A stretch of 64,000 nt of DNA from Sphingopyxis sp. (GTDB lineage Bacteria > Pseudomonadota > Alphaproteobacteria > Sphingomonadales > Sphingomonadaceae), in the NCBI GenBank assembly GCA_002733865.1, contig NVXM01000005.1, positions 45,330-109,329 on the forward strand, in the 5' to 3' direction. Below, piece by piece: positions 1-7,854 of the stretch. Position 1 is the first letter of the stretch; the number at the start of each line of letters is the position of its first letter. Below the pieces are notes generated by a model, which worked only from the letters and a program-made list of their open reading frames with translations, did no database searches and was not told the origin of the DNA. Made by a program: the position numbers and the translations under genes.

Positions 1-6
1 CCTGTT

Positions 7-1203
7 TTAGGTTGCATTTACCACCTCCGCCGCACTCGCGGGACTTGTTACACCCCAATTGCGCCGGACAAGTTGTTCCACTTGCCCCAGAGCCTGGTCA
101 AGATTGGCGCGGCAGCGTTTGTGTGTGCGCGGCGTCCCGATAGGGCGCTCCAGTTCGTACACGGTCATCATTCTGAGCGCCGCATGGCTTATTTCTGCGC
201 TTTCCAGTATCGGTACGGGTAACAGAGCAGGGCCGAAGCTCTGCTCCATAATTTGCTGCACCATTGCGTGACTTGGATCATTGGAATCAAATTTTGAGCA
301 GATCAGGCGCACGAAATCATAAGAAACATCAATTCCTGCTTGCCGTATCTGCTCGGTGACCTGTTCCATCATCGAGAGAAACTGTACGGTTGAACAAAAA
401 TCGGGTGTGGTTGCGGCTAGGGGAATCAATAACGCATTGGCAGCCTGCATGACCGCGAGACTAATCGTACCAAGGGCAGGGGGGGGATCAAGTAATACAA
501 TGTCATATTGCTGGGCTAGGTCGAGCAAACCGCTCTTCAGTTTGCGGAAACGCGCTGCCAACACTGATCCGCCATCTGCGCCCGATGCAGCTAGCTCGTA
601 TTCCACGTCAAAAAGTTCCAGATTGGAAGGGATGAGGTCGACATTTGGCCAGGGCGTGCGCTGGACAGCATAGAGCAAGTCGGTTTGTGTAGGCTCTATT
701 GAGAGATATGGATAAAGCGTTTGTTCGCGGGTGATATTAAAATGAGGATTGAAGCCGAATAAAGTCGTGGTGGTTGCCTGACTATCGCAATCCACCACCA
801 ATACGCGGTAACCCAAAACGCCGAAATAATGCGCCAGATGAGTTGTAACTGTCGATTTGCCAACGCCGCCTTTGAAATTTTGAACCGCGATAATCGCCGG
901 TTGATCGAGTGGTGCGCGGGCGGGCGAGGCATCCAGCACTTGCCGCATATTGAGAAGATCTTCGATACTATATCCGGGCCTGCGCCCGTTTTTGGTGGCC
1001 GGGGGAGGGGGCAGACGCCCGTCATTCTCCGCCATGCGGATACGGTTTGTTGAACAGCCGAGCAGTTGGGCGGCTTCTGCGATGCCGTAGCGAACTGCCA
1101 AACCCTTGCGCGCTTCAGGCAGAAATGCTTTCTTGCGCAGGCGTTCGATCATTCTTTCGCCCGCTTCAGCCATTTCTGCAATTCGGTTCACTTCTGAATT
1201 CAT
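7..1203 (-). CDS. parA: ParA-family partition ATPase with N-terminal helix-turn-helix
   Basis: Plasmid partition ATPase expected to segregate the replicon with a ParB partner, which would lie before position 1. The N-terminal part (about residues 25-90) is a MerR-like DNA-binding region (AEAAQLLGCSTNRIR), as in alphaproteobacterial RepA/ParA proteins. The ATPase domain carries the deviant Walker A motif KGGVGKST and a later LLDPPP segment. The frame is open further upstream to 1482, but that stretch has no family signature and overlaps the upstream gene, so I take ATG at 1203 (protein starts MNSEVNRIAEM), giving 398 residues. It lies downstream of an XRE regulator on the same strand, 232 bases away. 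The ATPase family is certain; whether it acts in partition or in another ParA role is inferred. Confidence 0.88.
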   Translation of the reverse strand: MNSEVNRIAEMAEAGERMIERLRKKAFLPEARKGLAVRYGIAEAAQLLGCSTNRIRMAENDGRLPPPPATKNGRRPGYSIEDLLNMRQVLDASPARAPLDQPAIIAVQNFKGGVGKSTVTTHLAHYFGVLGYRVLVVDCDSQATTTTLFGFNPHFNITREQTLYPYLSIEPTQTDLLYAVQRTPWPNVDLIPSNLELFDVEYELAASGADGGSVLAARFRKLKSGLLDLAQQYDIVLLDPPPALGTISLAVMQAANALLIPLAATTPDFCSTVQFLSMMEQVTEQIRQAGIDVSYDFVRLICSKFDSNDPSHAMVQQIMEQSFGPALLPVPILESAEISHAALRMMTVYELERPIGTPRTHKRCRANLDQALGQVEQLVRRNWGVTSPASAAEVVNAT

Positions 1204-1435
1204 TTGGTGTGACGCCTGCTCAATTGAATGACTTTGTGCGCATAATATAGATTTAAGCTTCAGTCGAGTGGTTTCTCGGTGAGTGTCAAACAAAAATACG
1301 GCCAGAATAAATCGAAGATATTGGCCAGAAATCGCGTCTCGACCAAAATTCCGGGGAATGATGATAGTGATTTGATGTTTGGGGCGAAGTCCTTTCTCCT
1401 TTGCGATTGCAAAACCTTCATTGAGCAAAAAAGGA

Positions 1436-1930
1436 TCACATCCCAGCAATGGGCCGTTCAAGCTGGCGTCTTTCTGTTTCACGGTCGTTTTTGGCTATCA
1501 TCTCGCTAAGTCGCTCGGCCAGAACGATCGCTCCTGGTCGGCTGATGCTCGTACGGATGCTTTCCGAACGTGCTTTGCTCAAAAAATCCGGTAGAACATC
1601 AATAAGGTCAGCGATAATTTCCACATCGAGATCAAAATATTGCTCCCATTGACCGAAACGGCCCACGGCAAGCAGTGCCCGCATCGGGTCAATGCCAAGC
1701 GCGTCAAAAATCAGGTAAAGCGCTGCGTTGTCGATCTGTCTCTGTTCACTGAGCAACCTGCTGATTTTTGATTTACTGATACCTGTTCGTTTAACGAGAT
1801 CGGCGCTCTTTATGTTGCCGCGAGCCATGACCTCAATAATCAGCGGGAGAAATTTTTGTGGTGTAATACGGGCTTTGGACTGTGCGCGTAACAGTTCTTC
1901 GTGATCTTGCTGGTCTTCACGGTAGTCCAT
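1436..1930 (-). CDS. XRE-family helix-turn-helix regulator
   Basis: A 164-residue DNA-binding protein. A Cro/C1-type helix-turn-helix lies at about residues 25-75 (IKSADLVKRTGISKSKISRLLSEQ), followed by a non-conserved tail. It precedes parA on the same strand and faces away from the tra operon, which starts about 490 bases to its right. This position suits a regulator of plasmid maintenance or transfer. A dyad-rich A+T stretch just upstream of its ATG (1945-1975) is a likely autoregulatory operator. The fold is clear; the target is inferred. Confidence 0.8.
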   Translation of the reverse strand: MDYREDQQDHEELLRAQSKARITPQKFLPLIIEVMARGNIKSADLVKRTGISKSKISRLLSEQRQIDNAALYLIFDALGIDPMRALLAVGRFGQWEQYFDLDVEIIADLIDVLPDFLSKARSESIRTSISRPGAIVLAERLSEMIAKNDRETERRQLERPIAGM

Positions 1931-1944
1931 CTATGCGACCCCCT

Positions 1945-1975
1945 TACAGATTTATTACAAGGTAAATTTACTGTA
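1945..1975. promoter_or_regulatory. candidate operator upstream of the XRE gene
   Basis: TACAG at 1945-1949 and CTGTA at 1971-1975 form an inverted repeat, and a perfect 10-base palindrome GTAAATTTAC lies at 1962-1971. The block sits 15-45 bases upstream of the XRE start codon (1930), a typical place for autorepression. Binding is inferred only from symmetry and position. Confidence 0.4.
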
Positions 1976-2421
1976 CTCAAATGATCAAGCTTTATCTAAT
2001 TGGGAATTATTAGGATCGGATCGATCCAGCACCTCAGCGCCAGACGCTCAGCTTCTGCAAATCCGATCGTGATGTGCGTCATACGGGATGATTTGCCCGA
2101 AGTTTTTCCATATTCGATTGGGTCAATTTGTCAAAACCTTGGACTGATTCGCAGCCATAAGTTGCCTTTCTGACAAAAAACATTGCCTCTATGCCAACTT
2201 TTGTTTCCAAAATGGCGATCATAGTTGCTGCGGCGGCAAAACCTGATGTCAAAGCAGGGAATATAGTTGCCAATTTGACAACGATTATTGATTCGCACCT
2301 TGAAAAATGAATTTTTGGGCCCTTAAGCTGGTCGGTTTACTTAAATGGTATGGTGAACCAATCGATCAATCGTCATCCCTTGATGGGCGTTAATCACGAC
2401 GTCGTTAAGAAGGATGATCCT
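1976..2421. other. non-coding region between regulator and tra operon
   Basis: This divergent intergenic region must hold the promoter of the tra operon and possibly that of the XRE gene. A TTGACA hexamer is at 2275-2280, but no good -10 box follows at standard spacing. A 64-codon minus-strand frame (2079-2273) has no recognisable product. No oriT-like repeat array is obvious. Confidence 0.4.
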
Positions 2422-2751
2422 ATGAAAATGAATATAGCTTTCCAGAATGGACCAATTCCCTTGGCCTCTATTGTCAAGGCAGCAGCAGTGGCAACGGTGG
2501 TTGCAGTCGCCGGATCAGGAGTGGCTATTGCAGGGGCTGATGCGACTTTCAACACTGCTTTGACCTCGTTTACTGGTTTCCTTGAGGGGTCCGGCGGTAA
2601 AATCATCACGGTGCTCAGCCTTGCAGGCGGTATTGTGGGCTTGGCTTCGGGGCGCTTCAGCCTTGGGCAGGTCGCCATTCCGGTCGGTGTCGGGGTTGGC
2701 GCAGGAACCGGCGTCCCCATCGTTACGGCAGCGGTCACAGCGACCATCTGA
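2422..2751 (+). CDS. traA: TraA-like conjugative pilin precursor
   Basis: Likely major pilin subunit of the F-type transfer apparatus, 109 residues. It has a long N-terminal leader with a hydrophobic stretch (about residues 14-33) ending near AIAGADA, then two hydrophobic helices separated by a short polar loop, the hairpin arrangement of VirB2/TraA pilins. ATG at 2422 is chosen because AAGAAGGA at 2408-2415 gives a good ribosome site; the frame is open to 2350 without such a site. First gene of the tra operon, directly before traL, as in F-like systems. Pilins diverge strongly, so the assignment rests on size, topology and position. Confidence 0.7.
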   Translation: MKMNIAFQNGPIPLASIVKAAAVATVVAVAGSGVAIAGADATFNTALTSFTGFLEGSGGKIITVLSLAGGIVGLASGRFSLGQVAIPVGVGVGAGTGVPIVTAAVTATI

Positions 2752-2807
2752 CCGATCTGCGGACGCTCGCTTTCGGGTGTTCGCTTCCTCGAAGGTGGCG
2801 GGGCGAT

Positions 2808-3095
2808 ATGGCTGATAAATACGCTATTCCAGCACGGCTCGACGATCCGGAACTGATCGGGTTTTGGACGCTCGATGAATTCATCGCGATGGTCTTGCCG
2901 TTCATATGGGGTGTCCTGACGCAGCACATTCTTATCGGGATCATTCTCGGCTTCGGATGTTGGTGGAGCCTACGCAAAGCAAAAGCAGGCCGCGCGGCGT
3001 CATGGCTGCTCCATTTGGCCTATTGGTACTTGCCGGGAGGTTTTGTTGGCCTGCGCGCAACGCCACCTTCTTTTCTCAGACTCATGGCGGGGTAG
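2808..3095 (+). CDS. traL: TraL-like type IV conjugative transfer protein
   Basis: Small inner-membrane component of the F-type channel, the VirB3 counterpart, 95 residues. The N-terminus (ARLDDPELIGFWTLDE) is the usual polar TraL start and is followed by two hydrophobic segments (about residues 27-50 and 63-82). Order traA-L-E-K-B matches F-type operons. TraL is thought to help assemble the pilus at the inner membrane. Size and motif agree with the family. Confidence 0.85.
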   Translation: MADKYAIPARLDDPELIGFWTLDEFIAMVLPFIWGVLTQHILIGIILGFGCWWSLRKAKAGRAASWLLHLAYWYLPGGFVGLRATPPSFLRLMAG

Positions 3096-3100
3096 TTCAG

Positions 3101-3676
3101 ATGGATCTTGCACACTCACATACACAATCGCAGCGCGTTCTCAGGCAGCGCAACATGCTTTTGGTCGCTTGCCTTATACTTGCCGGTTTGGCCGCAATTT
3201 TAGGAATGCTGGCTGGTTCCCGTGATCGCGAAGTTGTGTTGCAACCGGTGTTGCGCACGCCGCTCACACTTTCAAGTTCAGGTGTCAGCAAAGAATATCT
3301 TGAAGCGGTCACGCGCGATGCCGCGGTGTTGACACTTAACCGGACGCCGCAAAGTCTTGATTATTGGATGAATTCGGTTCTCGAGATGGTTCATCCCAGT
3401 GCTTATGGAGAGGTGAAGGCCGATCTGCTCAAGATTGCCGAGGATCAGCGCGGTTCGTCCATTGCGCAGTTTTTCACGATGGAATCTTTGAAGGTCGATA
3501 CAGAAGGCCTGTCTTCAGAAGTGAGCGGTGTTTTGCACACCATGGTTGGACGTCAGGAAGTCTCGGCGGTCCAAAAAACATTTCATTATGGCTGGGTTTA
3601 CAATGGCCTCAGCCTCAAGCTCGTCCAGTTCGGCATGGTCGAAAAGGTCGAACCTAAAAAGGCGGTTTCATCATGA
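3101..3676 (+). CDS. traE: TraE-like conjugative transfer protein
   Basis: VirB8-like inner-membrane and periplasmic component of the F-type secretion channel, 191 residues. One N-terminal membrane helix (about residues 19-38) precedes a periplasmic domain. The start is taken at ATG 3101 (MDLAHSHTQSQ), five bases after the traL stop; an upstream open frame runs through traL and is only a shadow. The gene overlaps traK by four bases. Confidence 0.87.
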   Translation: MDLAHSHTQSQRVLRQRNMLLVACLILAGLAAILGMLAGSRDREVVLQPVLRTPLTLSSSGVSKEYLEAVTRDAAVLTLNRTPQSLDYWMNSVLEMVHPSAYGEVKADLLKIAEDQRGSSIAQFFTMESLKVDTEGLSSEVSGVLHTMVGRQEVSAVQKTFHYGWVYNGLSLKLVQFGMVEKVEPKKAVSS

Positions 3677-4476
3677 ATACGGTATTTTGGAGCTGCGGGA
3701 TTGCCTGCGGTTCAATCCTCGCATCACGCGTCCATAGCATATCAGCTAGGTCTTTAGGACTTGGGCTTATTGCAGCGTCTTCTATCGCGCTGTCCAGTCC
3801 GGCATTGGCGGATCAGACCTTAATGGCGTCTGACAATGCGCGGGTGGATTGTATCGCGTCTTCACGCGATCTCACGCGGATCAGTTTGGTTGGTGATGAA
3901 ATCGCCAGCGTGTCCAAGTTGCAGACAGGCAATCCAAACGAAGATTTTTCGGTTGTTAACGAGCCTGTGCGCGGAGACATTTATGTTTCTGTGCCGGAAG
4001 GCTTTTCACCCAAGGTTTTGTCGTTCTTTGCCACTTCAAAAAAGGGGTATGTTTACAAGTTCGCTTGCCGTCTTTCCGGAGAGGAAGCGCAGCAGGTGTT
4101 TGTGGCCAATCCTGCGATCGCGGGTGAACAGACCAGCGATACCAGAATTGTAGCTGCCGCCGATCCTCAAGAGCAAGCCGTCAAGCTAGTCCAGGCAATG
4201 TACACAAGCAGTATTCCTGAAGGCTACCGTATGAGGCAGCCAGTTCGTGCGTCGGTTCGTGTTGGTGATCTTAAAGTACGGATGATCGCTGAATATCGAG
4301 GGAATGAATTTACTGGAAAAGTAATTCGGATTGAAAATCAGGGCAGTGAGCCACTGGTTATCGCTGATGATGTCGTCGCTCCGTCCAATGCCACTGCTGT
4401 CAGTATTGCAGAGCCTAACCTGGCACCGGGGGCTTCTACCACTGCTTACATTGTCCAACCTGCTGGAGAAAATTGA
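3673..4476 (+). CDS. traK: TraK-like secretin-like outer-membrane core protein
   Basis: Component of the F-type outer-membrane core complex (VirB9/secretin-like), 267 residues. A long N-terminal region ends in a signal peptide (GLIAASSIALSSPALA, cleavage near residue 46), so the mature part is periplasmic. Beta-rich sequence follows. ATG overlaps the traE stop by four bases (ATGA), and its own stop overlaps the traB start (TGATG), which points to translational coupling. In F-type systems TraK works with TraB and TraV. Confidence 0.85.
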   Translation: MNTVFWSCGIACGSILASRVHSISARSLGLGLIAASSIALSSPALADQTLMASDNARVDCIASSRDLTRISLVGDEIASVSKLQTGNPNEDFSVVNEPVRGDIYVSVPEGFSPKVLSFFATSKKGYVYKFACRLSGEEAQQVFVANPAIAGEQTSDTRIVAAADPQEQAVKLVQAMYTSSIPEGYRMRQPVRASVRVGDLKVRMIAEYRGNEFTGKVIRIENQGSEPLVIADDVVAPSNATAVSIAEPNLAPGASTTAYIVQPAGEN

Positions 4477-5801
4477 TGAAATTTATGGATAGGTTTCGGA
4501 AGCAAAAGATATCCGATGATACGCCTGAAACTGAAGGCGAGGAAGTTTCGCCGGTAGGGCACGCTATGAGCGAAAATGATGACGTTCAGCGAAAGCAGCG
4601 TTTGCTTTTGGGCGGCGTCGCTTTGATCGCCCTTGTTGGGGGTGCTTGGTGGGTATTGGATAGCTCTGTCAGTGAGGAAGAGCTTGCGAATAGCGGCATC
4701 AAGGAAGTTCAGGTTAGCACCAATGACATGGTGAATAAGAATATGAGCGAACAGGAATGGATTGCTCGCTCTGAAAACCGTTTTGAATCTACGGATAATC
4801 GTCTCCGTACTGTCGATGGTCAGCAAGCTCAGCTTGCGGCTATGCAAGAGGAAATGAATGCGCTGCGAGGGCAGAATAGTGCAATGTCCTCCGACGGTCA
4901 GCGTGTTTTATCAGCTTATCAATCAGAAAATGAGAGTCTGAAGTCGCAGCTTGCTTCGGCGCAGTCTGCCCCTTCACCAGTGGGCGGCCCAAATGGCCTT
5001 TATGGTCCAAGCAGTGCTGCTCTGTATCAACAGCCATCTGGACCGGGCGTTGCTGCGCTTCCTGCTCCATCGCCGCGCGAAGTGAAGACTGTATCCTTTT
5101 CAAGTGGACCAGGGGGCAATGCTGTGCGGGCAGAGCGCGGTACGACGGTATTCTCCGATTCACCTGATTATCTGCCTGCCAACAGCTTTGCGACTGCACG
5201 GGTCATTGTTGGTGTTGATGCGAGTGCTGGCGTTTCTTCTCAAACGGATCCCTTGCCTGTTGTCTTGCGTATCACTGGCCCTGCGCGATCAGTGGCTGAC
5301 AAGGGTCGTGTTCTGACAACTAAGCTGCAAGGCTGTCTCGTAAATGGCGCAGCTCGCGGCGATCTCTCTGCAGAGAAAGTTTACGTGAAATTGCAGCGTA
5401 TGACCTGCGCGCAGCCAGGCGGGCGCTATGCGGTCAGCGATGTTAAAGGCTTCATTGCTTATGCCGGTAAATCTGGTGTTCGCGGCCGCGTAGTCAGCCG
5501 TGAGGGCGGTTTGGTTACGCAGGCATTTTTAGCAGGCCTTGCTGGCGGTTTTGGACGCGGTTTTTCCGCCAATACAGACAGTGTTTTGCAGGGCTCCAAT
5601 GTCACGGTCAACGGCAAGCGGGATAAGCTCGGATTGGGCGAAATTGCTCAAGGCGGCTTGGGCGAAGGCGTCAGCACAGCTGCCGATACCGTCAGCAAAT
5701 ATCTCATCGAACGGGCGGAACAATATCAGCCTGTAATCGAGATGCCGACCGGCATTGACGTCGAAATCGTGTTTTTGGACGGCGCATACGTCCGCAATTA
5801 A
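4476..5801 (+). CDS. traB: TraB-like channel scaffold (VirB10-type)
   Basis: Envelope-spanning core protein of the F-type apparatus, 441 residues. A cytoplasmic N-terminus is followed by one membrane helix (about residues 45-63), a coiled-coil/linker region (about 95-150), a proline-rich stretch and a C-terminal VirB10/TrbI-like beta-barrel domain (FATARVIVGVDASAGVSSQT onward). The track-level upstream TTG at 4473 is less likely than ATG 4476, which shares its A with the traK TGA. Confidence 0.87.
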   Translation: MKFMDRFRKQKISDDTPETEGEEVSPVGHAMSENDDVQRKQRLLLGGVALIALVGGAWWVLDSSVSEEELANSGIKEVQVSTNDMVNKNMSEQEWIARSENRFESTDNRLRTVDGQQAQLAAMQEEMNALRGQNSAMSSDGQRVLSAYQSENESLKSQLASAQSAPSPVGGPNGLYGPSSAALYQQPSGPGVAALPAPSPREVKTVSFSSGPGGNAVRAERGTTVFSDSPDYLPANSFATARVIVGVDASAGVSSQTDPLPVVLRITGPARSVADKGRVLTTKLQGCLVNGAARGDLSAEKVYVKLQRMTCAQPGGRYAVSDVKGFIAYAGKSGVRGRVVSREGGLVTQAFLAGLAGGFGRGFSANTDSVLQGSNVTVNGKRDKLGLGEIAQGGLGEGVSTAADTVSKYLIERAEQYQPVIEMPTGIDVEIVFLDGAYVRN

Positions 5802-5818
5802 AAAAGGAGTGTCTTCAC

Positions 5819-6667
5819 ATGGCGAAGTATAATTGGGTCATTGGTGCAAGTCTTATTAGCGTTTTGGTTGCCGGGACTGCTTTTGCGGCAACACAATCTG
5901 CTAATGCTACAGTTGAAGCGGTGTTAAAGACCCGGCTTCCAAAAACCGAGTTTGCAAAAGTCGATTGCGAAATTATTGGCAGCATTTGCGAGGTCACTGC
6001 GGGTAAATCCATTTTCTACGTGGATAAAAACGCGCGTTATCTCATTGTTGGCCATGTTTTTGATTTGGAAACCCGGCAGGATTTAACATCTGCTCGTCTT
6101 CTCGAGATTAACCCGGAAGCTCTTCTTGGGGGCGCATCACAAATTTCCAACGATGGCGGCGAGGATCTTGGCTCCTCTCAAGCTGGTACGCCGGTTGCTC
6201 GTGATTATCCAATGCCTAAAGCGAGGTTTAAGGCTGGGGCAGGGCGAACAGAACGTGTTTCGCTTGCTTCTTTGCCAGCTTCGGGAGCGATAGAGTGGGG
6301 TAGTGGCAAAACCAAAGTCACTGTCTTTACAGATTTACGCTGCGGATATTGCCGCGCTTTGACAGAGCAACTGGAAACCATGGACGTGCGTGTCGTGGAA
6401 CGTCCAATATCTGTTCTAGGTACGCGCGATATCAGTAATCGTGTCTATTGCGCTAAAGACCGCCCTCGTGCCCTTCATGCCGCTTATGCAGGGAATATTC
6501 CTGAATCGGCTAAATGCGATACCAGCGGACTCGATGCCAATGAGCGCTTTGCTCGCGAAAATGGATTTACCGGAACTCCGGTGATCGTTCGCTCCGATGG
6601 CGCAGTCCATCATGGCTATCTGCCTAAAGATAAACTTCTTGCGTGGCTGAAAGGAGCAAAGTCATGA
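5819..6667 (+). CDS. dsbC: DsbC/DsbG-type periplasmic disulfide isomerase
   Basis: Thiol-disulfide oxidoreductase, 282 residues. A signal peptide (cleavage after about residue 23, AGTAFA) is followed by a DsbC N-terminal dimerisation-like domain and a thioredoxin fold with active site CGYC (Cys175-Cys178). A cis-proline-like TGTPVIV segment follows near residue 245. DsbC homologues are common in F-type tra operons, where they fold cysteine-rich TraN, TraU and TraH. AAAAAGGAG lies just before the start. It overlaps the next gene. Confidence 0.88.
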   Translation: MAKYNWVIGASLISVLVAGTAFAATQSANATVEAVLKTRLPKTEFAKVDCEIIGSICEVTAGKSIFYVDKNARYLIVGHVFDLETRQDLTSARLLEINPEALLGGASQISNDGGEDLGSSQAGTPVARDYPMPKARFKAGAGRTERVSLASLPASGAIEWGSGKTKVTVFTDLRCGYCRALTEQLETMDVRVVERPISVLGTRDISNRVYCAKDRPRALHAAYAGNIPESAKCDTSGLDANERFARENGFTGTPVIVRSDGAVHHGYLPKDKLLAWLKGAKS

Positions 6668-7854
6668 GTAATATGCTTTCGCGTAAGGAAATGCGTTCAT
6701 TAAATCGTGCTTTAGCCAAGCGAACAGGTGGCCGTATTAGTGTTGGCTCTAAGCCAATCACTGTTTCTCAGGGCATTGATCTTTGGAATGCTACCGAGAG
6801 TTTTGAGGCTGAATTATCTTGTGTTCCCATGGTCAATCGATCCGGTCAATACGGTGAAGCGCTTCAATTGTTTTCAGCAGGAGACGGTGCTGGTTTTCGC
6901 CGTCTTCTTGGTAGAGGAGCCGGGATAGCGGCTGTAGCTTCCCTTGCTGGTTGTGCAACATTCGGCACGAACGTAAATGGCGATTTTGCCTGCCGGGCCC
7001 CAGATGGCATCTGTGCGCCAACTTCAAAGATTGATGACGAAGCGCTAGCGATGATTAGCGGCGAAAGCGGCATGACGCCTGCTGGGCCATATTTATATGA
7101 TTCTCCATCTCGCGGTACGGTGACTGCGGCGCGCGAACCAGTTCGTTCTGGCGAAAAAGTTCTTCGTATTGTTTTCCCCGCGCATATTGATGGTTCTGGG
7201 CGGTTCCGTGAAGTGACAGCCATTCATGCTGTTGTCGAGCGTGGATCGTGGCTTGAAGCGTCAAACACTTTGGTTGCTCCGCGCGTCGCTGCGTCTGGTG
7301 GTGATCGCAGAAAGGCGGCGGCGCAGCTTGCGGCCTCATCTTCGTCCGGTATGCCTACATTAGCTGATATAGCGTCTTCAGCGCCGGAGATGCAGTTTCA
7401 TGATCCCGTTGCTGCCATTGACGCGCAAAACGCTGAACAGGCGGCGATTGACGCGGCTAATCCTGCCACGACGGTCAATCCAGTGGCTCTTGCTAAAAAG
7501 GCTGATACACCGCTGCTAACGGGTCCGCAGCCTGGCGATATAGGTTCTGCAGATGCTCCGGTTTCAAAGATGGAAGTTCGTGCCGATAAACGCGAAACTG
7601 CTGCAATAGATCCGATGGCTGCCATTAAGGCGCAAGTTGCTGGGCGTTTGCAGCCGAAAAGAAAGCCTTCTCGGTTATCAAAAAGGCCCGTTTCAAAAGG
7701 TGTGGCGCTTTCTTCTTCGAGCGAGGTTGCCGAATATTCTCTTCCACCGGGTAATGGTGTTTCAGAAGATCCTCAATCCGCTGCATCAATTGCCGCGCAA
7801 CTCTCACCGGTTAATCGGCCTTCGCTGTTTCCGGTATCGGAAGTAAAACCATGA
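6664..7854 (+). CDS. traV: TraV-like conjugation protein with unusual N-terminal extension
   Basis: Member of the F-type outer-membrane core. The recognisable TraV part begins at a lipobox-like LAGC (Cys97) followed by ATFGTNVNGDFACRAPDGICAP, with a long Pro/Ala/Ser-rich tail; total 396 residues. An AAGGAG about eight bases ahead supports ATG 6664, which overlaps the dsbC stop. That start leaves 80 residues before the hydrophobic segment (81-96), too long for a lipoprotein signal. An internal ATG at 6829 would give a 41-residue leader but has no good ribosome site. So this is either an N-terminally extended, inner-membrane-anchored TraV or a gene with an alternative start. Confidence 0.75.
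   Translation: MSNMLSRKEMRSLNRALAKRTGGRISVGSKPITVSQGIDLWNATESFEAELSCVPMVNRSGQYGEALQLFSAGDGAGFRRLLGRGAGIAAVASLAGCATFGTNVNGDFACRAPDGICAPTSKIDDEALAMISGESGMTPAGPYLYDSPSRGTVTAAREPVRSGEKVLRIVFPAHIDGSGRFREVTAIHAVVERGSWLEASNTLVAPRVAASGGDRRKAAAQLAASSSSGMPTLADIASSAPEMQFHDPVAAIDAQNAEQAAIDAANPATTVNPVALAKKADTPLLTGPQPGDIGSADAPVSKMEVRADKRETAAIDPMAAIKAQVAGRLQPKRKPSRLSKRPVSKGVALSSSSEVAEYSLPPGNGVSEDPQSAASIAAQLSPVNRPSLFPVSEVKP

Noticed and set aside
1204-1482. Upstream extension of the parA frame to 1482
   Set aside because: No family signature, overlaps the XRE gene, and the protein from ATG 1203 already has the complete N-terminal domain.
2079-2273. 64-codon minus-strand frame between the XRE gene and traA
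   Set aside because: No ribosome site worth naming, no recognisable product, and it lies where the tra promoter should be.
2394-2927. 177-codon minus-strand frame opposite traA and traL
   Set aside because: Shadow of real genes; Pro/Thr-rich composition typical of antisense frames.
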